The notes under the pieces were generated by a model. It did no database searches, had not been told where the DNA came from, and saw nothing but the letters and a program-made list of their open reading frames with translations. Below are positions 21,346 through 31,769 of a stretch of DNA of 64,000 nt, one piece after another. The translations under genes and the position numbers were made by a program. Source of the stretch: Acanthosepion esculentum (lineage: Eukaryota > Mollusca > Cephalopoda > Sepiida > Sepiidae); NCBI GenBank assembly GCA_964036315.1, contig OZ038482.1, positions 14,259,934 to 14,323,933 of the forward strand. Reading direction: 5' to 3'. The stretch's first letter is position 1, and each line of letters opens with the position of its first letter.

Positions 21346-21902
21346 TGGTATACCTCAGATGTTGCGGTCTCGTTTCCAGAAAACAGCATTAAAACGAATC
21401 ACATGAATTATTCTATTAGCCAGTGCACATAAAGGAAATGTTTATATTGTACTATAGTCAATTATGGTCTGAAGAAAATATATCATCAGTTGAACTTTCA
21501 AATGTGATGCTGAATGTTCCTTTACAACTGTTTCGTACGAGAAGCTGCGTTTTCTGACGATTTCGGGTTTTAAATTATAATTCTTATTTGTTTCTTGCTT
21601 ATAAAATTAAATTCAAAGTTATATAATTTTTTCTTTTACATGAAGGTCATAGTATGGTTATTAATTGTCCCTAGAATGAGGAAAACCTGCAGAATATTAA
21701 GTGAGAATTAATAAGAGTCACACAGAGACACGAGGCGGTGTCATGACGTTGGTGCCGATCGACATATTCAAGAAAAGACTGTCACAGAAAACATTTTCTA
21801 AAAATGCTAGGTGCAGTGACGCGACACAAAGCGAGGTAAGTACATCTCGTGAATCATTTGGTCAATAGCACATGAATAACATGTATAACAAAGCAAGGTA
21901 AC
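21346..21902. other. Unassigned DNA
   Basis: No gene and no recognised repeat. Confidence 0.5.
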
Positions 21903-22160
21903 TGTTATGGCAACTTACCTGTAACGACAATGGACTCTTCCTGACACTCTAAAGACGGCGGCTCTCAAGAGAGACGAGAGAGGAAGTGTAACGAGTCGAG
22001 ACGGATCGAGTCGAGACAATAGTAGTTCACTCTAAACCAGACTAACAGTCATACTAACACCTTAAACTTCTTGTATTATTATTCTGTTGTAATATATCTT
22101 TGTTATTTCTACTCTTGTGTTCGTGTTATTCTTCCTTGGTCCTAACCTTGAACCATAATA
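21903..22160 (-). mobile_element. MITE-A, diverged copy
   Basis: This is the reverse-oriented, clearly diverged relative of the two identical elements at 42181-42415 and 53003-53237. Shared order on the minus strand: TTAGGACCAAGGAAGAA, CACGAACACAAGAGTAGAAA, GGTGTTAGTATGACTGT, GAGTGAACTACTAT, CTCTTGAGAG. The ends, TGTTATGG and CCATAATA, form a short terminal inverted repeat. It has no coding capacity. Confidence 0.85.
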
Positions 22161-22621
22161 GTGGTGCGAGGATATTGGACCATAACAGTAACTTTATTCC
22201 CCTATCTATTGTACGCTATTCAGATCTGATGAAATTAAAAACATTAGCGTATACAAGATACAGATTACAACATTTATATGTAACACATTGGATGGTCTCC
22301 TCTGTTGGAGTTTTTGGGTACCTTGGTGTACTAGTGAGCCAGCCAAAATGAGCTGACTCATTTTATAGTTCACCAATAGAAGAGTTAACCAATCAGAAGG
22401 CTCATAATATTCAATACGAGGTGTATAAAGGCGGCCATGTTTTTCCCGAATACGCACTGCCAGCCTTTGATATCGAAGACTGAATAATTATGGAACAGGT
22501 GCTGGTGGTATCGGCAATATAGTCAGATTCAGTAGAGTGTCTGACACGTGAGTGTTAATCTTGACCGTTGTTGCATTGAACAGATTACGTACTGCGCTGG
22601 ATTCATAGACTATGGTGAACA

Positions 22622-23035
22622 TGGTCAACATCCTCAGAGATGAAGAAGAGACTTTGGGCAATGGAGGTGTGGTTCGACAGAAGGATGCTAAGGATCCCAT
22701 GGACCGAATATGTGAGCAACGATGAGGTTTTGGAGAGGATGCAAGCAAGGAGGAAGTTTATGCTTAACATCAGGAAGAGGGAGATGAAATTTCAGGGACA
22801 TGTAATAAGAAAGGAGGGCTTGGAGAATCTGACACTCACAGGTCGAATAGAGGGAAGGAGAGACAGGGGAAAGCAACGCGTGGCATACTTAGCGGGCTTA
22901 AGTAAGTGGATGACAGAATGTGGCCTAGGGGAAGTAGCAAAGGGAGAGAACATTGAGAGCGATAGGGGATAGGAGATTTGGAGAGCCAGGATCGCTTACG
23001 TCCTGAAAGGGGCACGAAAGAAAAGACGTTTTTAA
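22622..23035 (+). pseudogene. RTE-like LINE, reverse transcriptase C-terminal end
   Basis: The frame from about 22622 reads MEVWFDRRMLRIPWTEYVSN, then RKFMLNIRKREMKFQGH, LENLTLTGRIEGRRDRGKQR, LAGLSKWMTECGLGEVAKG and, after one stop, WRARIAYVLKGARKK. This is the typical C-terminal tail, beyond the polymerase palm, of endonuclease/reverse transcriptase LINEs (RTE-like in style). The polymerase core and endonuclease are absent, as in 5'-truncated LINE insertions. A homologous 3' end is at 36500-36870. Confidence 0.75.
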
Positions 23036-23049
23036 AAGAATAGGAACTA

Positions 23050-23235
23050 CAAAGAAATGGTTGCTAACGATCAGAAAGAGACAGTAAAATATTAAGGACA
23101 GGTAATGAAGAATAAAGGCTTAGGGAATTTAATACTCACAGGAAATACTGAAAATTAGAAATGCAGGGCAAAAGAGTAAGTAACATTCTTTTGTGTATCT
23201 GAGGAAAAAGATTGGAAGTCGCCAAAAAGTGGGTC
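23050..23235 (+). pseudogene. Second, more decayed copy of the same LINE end
   Basis: ATCAGAAAGAGACAGTAAAA, AATGAAGAATAAAGGC and AATACTCACAGGAAAT align with the LINE end just upstream (AGGAAGAGGGAGATGAAA, AAGAAAGGAGGGC, GACACTCACAGGTCG). Several stops are present. The two copies lie head to tail. Confidence 0.6.
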
Positions 23236-23238
23236 CAT

Positions 23239-23395
23239 AAAGGTTTGGTTTGTTTTACGACATATCAACCTCAATGAGTTATTAAATGCCGAAAAAAAAT
23301 TTATTGCTGGTCATGTTTTTCTTCAAAAATATATTTCTGGGAATATTTTTCCTTGAAAAAATCTATAGCTGGTCATATTTATATTATATTTATCT
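23239..23395 (-). repeat. R1 3' fragment
   Basis: On the minus strand it reads TTACCAGAAATA-type units, then GCATTTAATAACTCATTGAG and GTTGATATGTCGTAAAAC. The 5' half of R1 is missing. Confidence 0.8.
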
Positions 23396-23497
23396 AATGC
23401 TTTATGAATGAAATTGAACAGTATCAGTTGTTTTTTAACGAATACAATTCTTCTCACTTCATCTTCTCTTTTCAAATGTCTTTCAGATAAAAATGAA

Positions 23498-23555
23498 TAA
23501 ATAAATAAATAAATCTATCTATCTATCTAACTATCTATCTATCTGAGTCTGTTCA

Positions 23556-23593
<38 letters not shown>

Positions 23594-23723
23594 CCTCAGT
23601 CTGTTCATATCTATCTATCTATCTATCTATCTCAGTCTGTTCATATCTATCTATCTCAGGCTGTTCATATCTATCTATCTATCTCAGTCTGTTCATATCT
23701 ATCTATCTATCTCAGTCTGTTCA

Positions 23724-23754
<31 letters not shown>

Positions 23755-23840
23755 GTCTGTTCATATCTATCTATCTATCTATCTATCTATGTCTGTTCAT
23801 ATCTATCTATCTATCTATCTATCTCAGTCTGTTCATCTCA

Positions 23841-23872
<32 letters not shown>

Positions 23873-23915
23873 CAGTCTGTTCATATCAATCTATCTATCT
23901 ATCTATGTCTGTTCA

Positions 23916-23948
<33 letters not shown>

Positions 23949-23964
23949 CAGTCTGTTCATCTCA

Positions 23965-24000
<36 letters not shown>

Positions 24001-24240
24001 CAGTCTGTTCATATCAATCTATCTATCTCAGTCTGTTCATATCTATCTCTCTCAGTCTGTTCATATCTATCTATCTATCTCTCTCAGTCTGTTCATATCT
24101 ATCTATCTATATATATATATATCTCAGTCTGTTCATATCTATCTATCTATCTATCTATCTATCTCAGTCTGTTCATATCTATCTATCTATCTATCTATCT
24201 ATCTCAGTCTGTTCATATCTATCTATCTATCTATCTTGTT
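23498..24240. repeat. ATCT minisatellite related to 14980-15930
   Basis: It begins with AATA repeats (23498-23513), followed by about 20 copies of CAGTCTGTTCATATCTATCT and variants with differing numbers of ATCT. The phrase GTCTGTTCATATCTATCT is the same as in the array 8 kb upstream. Plus-strand frames of up to 177 codons (Tyr-Leu-Ser-Ile, Ser-Val-His-Ile) are translated repeat. Confidence 0.95.
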
Positions 24241-24244
24241 ACAC

Positions 24245-24870
24245 ATTTCGCTTCTTAATTTGCTCGAGGAAATGGATTTTAAGTGACCTTCTTTCGTTTT
24301 AATCATTAAAATCGTTCGTAAAATCTTCCATATCTTTTGATGAAAGATAAAATTACTGCGATTTCCTATAAGGCTTAGATTCTCATTTACTTCGCAAATG
24401 CATTTACTCAGCTACAAAATGACACAAAAACTTCACCAACACCAACTCGTACCCGACGCATACAAGGCACACTCTCCACACATACAGGATACACACACAT
24501 GATAGGTACCGAATTTTCACTCTTCTCATAGGAAACAGGCAGCTTGATTTCAAAGATAAACTCGTCTCATTCAATCTTCGCTTCTTCCTTTTAAGAAGAA
24601 AGACTGGGACAGACATTTGCAATTAATAAGTTATATAAAACCAGAGAAGTTAGAGAAATTTATTTGATTTATATTTTTAATTTGAATTAGGATTTAAACA
24701 TCGATTTGAAGATTAAATTTTAAACAATCCGAGAACAATATTTTTCACATTAATATGAATCTTTAAAAATGATTGGATATCATGAAAATAGATTTAGTAT
24801 ATAAATTTTCCACAACGTTTATGCAAGGGACATTTTCCAGTAACTTCTGGAACATGATCCTCGAAAAAAT
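24245..24870. other. Unassigned DNA
   Basis: No gene is recognised. The 72-codon minus-strand frame at 24404-24622 lacks family features. Confidence 0.5.
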
Positions 24871-24899
24871 CCGTGATATATTTCATTGCTTATCCTGTC

Positions 24900-25110
24900 G
24901 AAGTCTTTAAATATACACTTAAAATATTACTTATGAAATACACGGTTAAAATATTAACTATCAAATATACACTTTTATACACTAGTACTATTAAATATAC
25001 ACTTAAAATATTACCTATTAAATGTAGACTTTTAGGCACTATTACTATTAAATATACATTTAAAATATTACCTATTCAATACAAACTACTTTTTGATCGA
25101 ATTTGGTTTA
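24900..25110. repeat. Tandem repeat of about 57 bp, 3 units
   Basis: TACTATTAAATATACACTTA recurs at 24986 and 25043, with an earlier degenerate unit near 24908-24960. Each unit continues AAATATTACCTATTAAAT. Because 57 is divisible by three, the 84-codon plus-strand frame shows an artefactual repeat (IKYTLKILPIK). Confidence 0.8.
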
Positions 25111-25293
25111 CGATAAACTTCTTGTAATTGTAACAAATGTCCAATTCTAAATAGCAATGATGTTTGACTTTTTAGAGATTAATGTGTACGGAATTTTGTT
25201 AATATTATTATAATTTTATCTCTAAATTTAAAGCAGAAAGAAAATAAATATAATATTAACTTTGGTAGTTTTATACACACACAGAGACACACG

Positions 25294-25297
<4 letters not shown>

Positions 25298-25338
<41 letters not shown>
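25298..25338. repeat. (TA)n microsatellite
   Basis: About 20 TA units at the left edge of the next foldback. Confidence 0.97.
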
Positions 25339-25341
<3 letters not shown>

Positions 25342-25488
25342 AAGACATTTATGATATGTTTAACGTTCTTTTTATAGATACAAGTATTTAAGCAAATGCT
25401 CTGTTTTATAATAAACAGTATTAAATAACATTTATTATAAAACAGAGCATTTGCTTAAATACTTGTATCTATCATAAATGTCTTTAAA
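25339..25488. repeat. Foldback B, near-perfect palindrome
   Basis: AAAGACATTTATGAT, GATACAAGTATTTAAGCAAA and TGCTCTGTTTTATAATAA on the left are inverted on the right (TTATTATAAAACAGAGCA, AAATACTTGTATC, ATCATAAATGTCTTTAA). The loop is only about 20 bp. One arm has an extra 20-bp block (TATGTTTAACGTTCTTTTTA). The family recurs at 35878-36300, and as a half arm at 53313-53357. Confidence 0.92.
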
Positions 25489-25512
25489 TAAATTGTCGGA
25501 CTTTGTCCAATT

Positions 25513-25515
<3 letters not shown>

Positions 25516-25562
<47 letters not shown>
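25516..25562. repeat. (AT)n microsatellite
   Basis: About 23 units, between two foldbacks. Confidence 0.97.
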
Positions 25563-25564
<2 letters not shown>

Positions 25565-25737
25565 TTATTTATACGAAAATTATAACATAAATATGTTAAA
25601 AAATCACTACAAAAATAGCTATTTTCTTTCAACACTTCTGGTGTCTTATCAAGTGATGAAGTGTTGAAACAAAATGGCTATTTTTGTAGTGATTATTTAA
25701 CATATCTATGTTATAATTTTTGAATAAATAATTATAT
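25563..25737. repeat. Foldback C, unrelated palindrome
   Basis: Arms: TTATTTATACGAAAATTATA, ACATAAATATGTTAA, ATCACTACAAAAATAGC on the left; GCTATTTTTGTAGTGAT, TTAACATATCTATGTTATAA, TTTTTGAATAAATA on the right. The centre contains CAACACTTCTGGTGTCTTATC. On the minus strand at 25626-25653 this reads TTGATAAGACAC-CAGAA-GTGTT-GAAAG, again a stem-loop followed by GAAA. Confidence 0.9.
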
Positions 25738-25739
25738 TT

Positions 25740-26735
25740 GCTCTACTCTGTATTGAGCATTGTTTGAAGAATAGTATTTGTTGGTTATTGGAATTTATCA
25801 ATGATCTTCTTGCCGTTATTAGTTGTGAAGTCGGCGTCTACGAAGGCAACACTACTATTTATTCCCGTCTCAATAGTAAATTTGCTGACAAAGTTAACCT
25901 GGCCATTTTTCAAGAAAAGGACCTCCAAATTGTGGTTGACTGGGCCTGGAAATGGCTTATAAATTTGAATGCATCAAAAACAAAGCTTCTGTCATTTACT
26001 CACCATAGAGAAAGGTCCCTGCCCTCCATCAGCATGGCTGATGCACAACTCCAGGAGAGCGTCTCACTGCGCCTTCTTGCTCTCACCTTTTCTGCTGACA
26101 TGATATAGAACAACTTCATTGAATCTATAGCTGCATCTATCGCAAGGAAAGTTGGTTCTCTGCGTCGCGCCAGAAGGTTTTTCTCGTCTGAGTCCATTCT
26201 TCAAATCGACAAATCTACCATTTATTCATGCATGGAATACCGTTGCCATATATGATATAGAGCCCCCACTGTTCATCACGAGGTTCTCGACAAAGACGTA
26301 TATGCAAATGATCGGTCCTGACTTGGGGTCTCGACTACACTCACAGTGTTGCTTCCCTCTGTCTTTTTCTATAAATATTTTCATAGCATCTGCTCTGACG
26401 AGCTATTTTTACTGGTGCCCCGACTGCATGCTACCAGGTTGGAATCTCTACCCATTTACTGTTGAAACAGTTAAATATAACTGCCTTTTCTACTCCAACA
26501 GCTTCTTCTCTCGCACTTCCCGACAGTGGAACTCCCTTCCTCTTAATTTCTTCTCGGATAACTATAATCTTCAAAAATTTAAATGTAATATCAATCGACT
26601 TCTTGTGTTGCCTTGAGGCCCGTTCATGTTTTTTTATCCTTTTCGCATCTTCTATATCTAGTTTTTTTCCCTTATTTACACTCTCTGTAACCTCTTGCGT
26701 ACTAGTGGCACTCCTGCATTAGTTGGGGCGAAATG
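25740..26735 (+). pseudogene. Jockey/CR1-like LINE, dead RT palm to C-terminus
   Basis: First part: FINDLLAVISCEVGVYEGNT then TIYSRLNSKF, WKWLINLNASKTKLLSF. This is the reverse transcriptase palm around the catalytic YADD. Here YADD has become YEGN, so both catalytic Asp are lost. Second part (26110-26620) with stops: IARKVGSLRRARRFFS, YSCMEYRCHI, DELFLLVPRLHATRL and, in another frame, SNSFFSRTSRQWNSLPLNFF (the SRxxxLWNSLP C-terminal block), YNLQKFKCNINRLL. The 3' end has AAAAAAGAAAG near 26740. No 5' half is visible. Same family as 46200-46850 and 49470-50140. Confidence 0.78.
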
Positions 26736-26739
26736 CCTA

Positions 26740-27165
26740 AAAAAAAGAAAGACAAAAAACAAAACAATTATTCTTGAGAAATGAGTTTTCATGTACTTCT
26801 TCGTCTCCTGAAAACTTATTCATTTCTTGCTTTCATGCTTTTCGCCAATGTTTTTAATGTTTTGCATCGACCCTTATCATTTATATTCACAACCACAGTT
26901 TCATCAAATATTATCTGGCTTGTCTGTTTTATCGATTATTACCATTTTAGTTTATCTTCAATCTCTTCCTGTAAATTGTTTGGTCTTTGTTCAACTTTTT
27001 TCGCAATTTACAAAGTTGTGTTCGAAACACGTAATAGATTTAGATCATGTTTCTTTTTGATATATCGTTCTTAACACCCATAACAACCTTTATTCCTATC
27101 TGAAAATAAAAATGTATAAGTAACTGTCTTAAAAAACATAAAATTAAATTAAAAGTAAAATAAAA
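26740..27165. other. Unassigned AT-rich DNA
   Basis: Two overlapping plus-strand frames (77-97 codons) are Phe/Ser-rich with no family signature. No other copy occurs in the window. Confidence 0.5.
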
Positions 27166-27665
27166 TAACAATACATTCATAAAATAAAAGAAAAACTAAA
27201 ATAAAACTAGAATAAAAATAAAATCAAAACATAAAATAAAAATAAAATAAAAACATGAAATAAAAATAAAAATATAAATAAAATAAAAACAAAATAAAAA
27301 CTAAAATAAAAATAAAAACATAAAATAAAAGACTAAAATATAAATAAAATAAAAACATAAAATAAAAAACTAAAATATAAATAAAATAAAAGCATAAAAT
27401 ATAAATAAAATAAAACATAAAATAAAAACTAAAATAAAAATAAAATAAAAACAAAATTAAAACTAATATAAATAAAATAAAAACATGAAATAAAAATAAA
27501 TTTAAATAAAATAAAAACAAAATAAAAAACTAAAATATAAATAAAATAAAAGCATAAAATAAAAAACTAAAATAAAATTTAAATAAAATAAAAACATAAA
27601 AAGAAAAAGGAAAATAAAATAAAAATACATTTATAAAATAATATAAAAAATAAAAACGTATAAAA
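27120..27665. repeat. A/T-only minisatellite (AAAAT, AAAATAAAAAC)
   Basis: Irregular repeats of AAAATAAAAAC, TAAAATAAAAAT and ACTAAAATATAAAT with only rare G. The minus-strand 98-codon Phe/Tyr-rich frame is translated repeat. Confidence 0.93.
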
Positions 27666-27683
27666 AAGCGTATAGGTAACTAT

Positions 27684-27686
<3 letters not shown>

Positions 27687-27738
<52 letters not shown>
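27687..27738. repeat. (AT)n microsatellite
   Basis: About 26 units. Confidence 0.98.
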
Positions 27739-27739
<1 letters not shown>

Positions 27740-27742
<3 letters not shown>

Positions 27743-28985
27743 AATTCATTTATTTGAACAACTGGCGAGTAGCATATGAAAACCTCCCGTCGCCAAAGAT
27801 AATTATTGCAGATATTTAAAATAAAGAAAGATATTAGGTGCTGAAATTCTCATGGTATATTTATCATGTGAAGGTATCGGGAAAGAAACAATGCTTGTCT
27901 AATATAACTGATTAATGTAATATGATCTGATTTTATGTAGATTATAAATTTGTGCATGTTTCTGTCACTGAAATGCATGGAAAACAACCAGATGTAGGAT
28001 AATAAATGGAAAAATGTGTTTTTAATTTAAATCTGATTCCCACGTCTCGAGTTTCCAAGCGGTTAGTATTTTGAGTTGAAACAAAAGCTTCGAAACAAAA
28101 TGTTTGCTAACCTCACAGAACTTAGAGCCTGATTTAAATCTCCCATTTGTTCTAAATGCGAATGTAAGCAAAACAAAATGAATTTTTTTCCCTCTCCTCG
28201 CTTCTCTGCTTTAAAAGATCCGCTGATGAATACACCAAAGCTCCTGTAAAATTCATAGCATCGGAAGAGTCGATCTCAGATAATGTAGAAAAAGAAAACA
28301 GTTTAAAATTAGCGCTGTTGAAGGGTTCGTGGAGAATGAAGAATATTGCTGCTCCAAATATTTATTGAAAGGCGCCAGTTGGAATGGGCGTGTTTTCTTT
28401 TGTGCACCGAAAGGGCCAGTTGCTTAATTTAAAATGCAATTGATATTACGCTTTTGTGTATCTCTTGAATGCGACCGCTACGTTTTTTCTTTCTTTTCTT
28501 TTCTTTTTTTTTGATGTGGAAATTCGAAAAAAATGTGCGGGGCGGAATAGGGATCCAAAAGAGTGAGTGACAGGATCAGGGAGAAAGTACATTTGAGGAG
28601 ACATTAAAAGAGAGGGTCTGAAAAGAAGAAAGAAGAAAATCCTATATTCTATGGAAATAGGAGATAAACATTATAGAAGAAAGAAGAGGGCTAGCACCAA
28701 AAGAAAGAAAAGCGGGAATTTAGAGGTGAAGATAAAATCGTCGAGGAAAAGAAAACCATTCAGTAAAACGTCCGGAAAAAAGTAGTTTTAAATCAATCTT
28801 TTTTAGTGATAGAGAATTATTAAAAGAGTAAAGAAAAGAGGAAGGAGAGTCAATAATAACGAATGAATGTCAGATTTGACCTGGCGAGAGAAAAGAAAAG
28901 AGGAAAGGGAGAATCTATTAAGTACATAAAGTGTAGGAGACAAAGTGGGAAAAGCAGAAAAAAAATAATTCAAGAATAAAGAAAG
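27740..28985. other. Unassigned DNA, purine-rich from about 28480
   Basis: No gene is recognised. Beyond 28480 the plus strand becomes rich in A and G and grades into the next satellite. Confidence 0.5.
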
Positions 28986-29251
28986 AAGGAAAGAAAGAAA
29001 GCGAGTAGTAATAAAAAGGAAAATAAAAGAAAGAAGAGAACAGAAATAAAAAGGAAAATAGAAAGAAAGAAAGAAAGAAAGAAGAGAATAGTAATAAAGA
29101 GGAAAATAGAAAGAAAGAAAGAAAGAAAGAAGAGAATAGTAATAAAGAGGAAAATAGAAAGAAATAAAGAAAGAAAGAAGAGAATAGTAATAAAGAGGAA
29201 AATAGAAAGAAAGAAAGAAAGAAAGAAGAGAATAGTAATAAAGAGGAAAAT

Positions 29252-29282
<31 letters not shown>

Positions 29283-29430
29283 AGAGAATAGTAATAAAGA
29301 GGAAAATAGAAAGAAAGAAAGAAAGATTTATGAGAAAGGAAGGAAGATAGAAGAATAATGTAATGAAAGTACGAAGGGAAAAGTAAAGAAAGAAAGAAAG
29401 AAAGAAAAAAGAAAGAAATCGAAGAAAATT
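28986..29430. repeat. (GAAA)n satellite with 48-bp higher-order unit
   Basis: GTAATAAAGAGGAAAATAGA followed by AAGAAAGAAAGA recurs at 29091, 29139, 29187, 29235 (48 bp apart) and 29291 (56 bp). Poly-purine throughout. The 180-codon minus-strand frame of Phe/Leu/Ser is an artefact. Confidence 0.95.
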
Positions 29431-29434
29431 GAAA

Positions 29435-30335
29435 CTTTAAAAAAAAAAGGAGAGTTAGAATGATTGGAAGAAAGAAAAAATGAAGCCCCAAAGAGAATAA
29501 GCAGAAAAGCAAAATCTATTTCCTTTTCAGCCGGTAAACATTCCGAATTGACGACGTTCTAACCGAGAGAATCTTGTTCACAAAACGTGGACAACTGATT
29601 TTGTTCTGTTTTCATTCAATGTGCAATCGAATTTTATATCGAATGAAAAAGGGTTCAGTGGACTTTTTAGTTGAATGGCCAACAAAAGAGAGAAAGAAAA
29701 AGAGGAAAGGCGCGAATCAAGATATCTCATCCAATGAAATACAAGGCGCATTCTCCCGCGTCGCTTGCCTAAATGCTCCCATCATTCTCCGCTGATTTAT
29801 TGCCGATTAAATGTCACTGCTTAACTGCGTTACTGTTTTTGTTTAAACTTTTGACTATTTATTTTAATACTGGAGGTTTTGCGTTTAGTTTTTGTAGATA
29901 CGCACACACGTACATATATATTTTTGTATTTAAGCAGCAATTTCTCTTTTAGACATGTCAGATTGGATAAATCTGAGACATTATGTCTGCTAATTTTTAA
30001 CAAAATCCCTTGATACTCACGAATAACCTTCCGTGTATTGATGTTAAAGGATGAGAGTAATGTGCTATAGCTGTTTAAATTTATTTTATTTTAATTTCCC
30101 AAGAACTTTCGATCTTCTTCCGAGATCATCTTCAGGGGTGCAGGTAGTACAAAACTATATGTTGTTCATTAGTACAAGTATTTATACAAAGTTGTGCGTT
30201 GTTATCCATTACCGTATTTTTTTCATTATGCTTTTAAATGCAAAACGGTTGACAATGTGCTAAGCTTTCATTAGGACATAAAAAAAATATCCATTATGGA
30301 ATTTTTCATGTTATAATATTTCCTAACACATACAA
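29435..30335. other. Unassigned DNA; hammerhead-like motif on minus strand at 30106-30135
   Basis: No gene is recognised. On the minus strand, 30135 to 30106 reads CTGAAGA-T-GATCT-(CGGAAG)-AAGATC-GAAAG, followed by TTCTT. This fits core CUGANGA, a 5-bp stem II and GAAA, then a 2-bp stem III (AG/CU) with a CUU triplet. Its host repeat is not otherwise recognisable here. Confidence 0.4.
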
Positions 30336-30337
30336 AT

Positions 30338-30339
<2 letters not shown>

Positions 30340-30421
<82 letters not shown>

Positions 30422-30432
30422 GTGTGTGTGTC
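30340..30432. repeat. (CA)n(TA)n(TG)n compound microsatellite
   Basis: CA units on the left and TG units on the right of about 30 TA units, so the whole array is an imperfect palindrome. Confidence 0.97.
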
Positions 30433-30439
30433 TGTGTTA

Positions 30440-30580
30440 TGGAAAGGATAAGGTATAAAACATGACTTTTCTATTTTTCAGTGAATACCAAAACGGGAAG
30501 AAGAATTTGAAGATTTTCCAGTGTGCATACGAACACTAAGGCACCATTATTTTATGTCATTGTTAGAGTCTTTGTCTAAT
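30440..30580. other. Unassigned spacer
   Basis: Nothing recognised. Confidence 0.4.
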
Positions 30581-30584
30581 GACC

Positions 30585-30985
30585 GCGAGGACTGTCCTGG
30601 GTATGACGATAAACTACATCCGACAGCAGGGCCTCTGATCAGGAGGTTTTGAGGAGCGTGGAACCACCTCTTAATTGCTGATGTTCCCAGGTCCACTCTG
30701 ACCCAGGGTGGTAGCACCTGATAGGGTCCCAGCTATGAAAGTGTAAAAATAGGTTTTAATATCAGCAATGCATTTTTGGAAAAAAAATGTTACCAGCAAT
30801 ATGTTTTGGAAAAATAATACCAGCAATATATTTTTGAAGGAAAAAAATATTAACAGTATTAGATTTTGGAAAAAAAATATTACCAGCAGTAAAAATATTT
30901 TTGGCATTAAATAACCCATTGAGGTTGATATGCCGTAAAACAAACCAAACCAAACCAGACCAGACCAGACCACACCAGACCCCTA
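30585..30985 (+). repeat. R1 dispersed repeat, complete
   Basis: This copy gives the best view of R1. CTGTCCTGGGTATGACGATA starts it. GAGGTTTTGAGGAGCGTGGA and CCACTCTGACCCAGGG follow. Then come five units of TATTACCAGCAAT spaced by 25-35 bp A/T tracts with TTTTGGAAAAAA. GAGGTTGATATGCCGTAAAA leads to a terminal run of ACCAAACC, ACCAGACC repeats. No coding frame. Overlapping minus-strand frames are translated repeat. Confidence 0.9.
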
Positions 30986-30989
30986 GGAT

Positions 30990-31185
30990 AATAAAGATTA
31001 AACTGAATTCTGCGAGGAATCTTGAAAATCCCCACCATCTTATCTGATCTGCATTTATTCCGAAAATAATTTTCAAACAGTTCCTTTGTATCAAATTCCA
31101 GAATATCTCTAAAGAATGAACGGTGTGCTGAAAACTTATGATGGGAATGACAGAGAACCATAAAATGCTATTAAATATATTTACC
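30990..31185. other. Unassigned spacer
   Basis: Nothing recognised between R1 and SINE-2. Confidence 0.4.
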
Positions 31186-31187
31186 AT

Positions 31188-31400
31188 ACAAATCGGTGGA
31201 GTAATAAATAGCGGCTAGGATTGAGGTATCGGAGAGCCGGGTTCGAATGCCAGTCGAATCCATTACATTCGCTTACGTATGAGGTAAAAATCATCGTCTT
31301 CTCCACCCATCTATAGGTAAATAGTAGGATATACCGGGTTTTATAGCCTTGGATGGCAACCAATCTACCGCAGAAAGAAATGACAACCTACCGCAGGAAA
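31188..31400 (+). mobile_element. SINE-2, tRNA-derived
   Basis: The head GGTGGAGTAATAAATAGCGG with a good B-box (GGGTTCGAATGCCAG) is followed by TCCATTACATTCGCTTACGT. The body has CACCCATCTATAGGTAAATA, GGATATACCGGGTTTTATAG and ACCGCAGAAAG. Other copies are at 13982, 34770-34970 (minus) and 60508-60735. The head is clearly tRNA-like, but the element is not a functional tRNA gene. Confidence 0.85.
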
Positions 31401-31667
31401 ACCAACCAGAATACAATTAAGTTGCGTTGAGTTAAGCATTGTTCTCCGCTGTTAAGGCCTTTACTTTTGCGAAACACGTGTGGAGACGTTAATTTGATTT
31501 TTCAATTTCAACCAGAAGGTTACCTACAAGTATCAGTATCATCTTATGAAATTTATATGATCTTATTTTTATATTAGTCTCAGTTATGGCATTTTTTCCA
31601 TAAATGAAATATCAAAATTAATACTAAAATGAATGGAAATACAAATAACACAGTAAAATGTAATAAA

Positions 31668-31764
31668 TGTACATAAAATTATAGTATTTTATGTACACTT
31701 CTGATAAAATTTCATAAGAAAGGTACCTATAAATTAATTAGATACCTTTCTTATGAAATTTAAT
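31668..31764. repeat. Two adjacent short palindromes
   Basis: The first is GTACATAAAAT-TATAG-TATTTTATGTAC (about 31669-31696). The second has arms AAATTTCATAAGAAAGGTA and TACCTTTCTTATGAAATTT (about 31706-31762) around a 15-18 bp centre. Both are nearly perfect. Confidence 0.85.
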
Positions 31765-31769
31765 CTCAC

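Noticed and set aside
23753..24286. 177-codon plus-strand frame of Tyr-Leu-Ser-Ile repeats
   Set aside because: Pure translation of the ATCT minisatellite; no unique sequence.
28970..29512. 180-codon Phe/Leu-rich minus-strand frame resembling a membrane protein
   Set aside because: Artefact of the GAAA satellite; hydrophobicity is a property of TTTC repeats.
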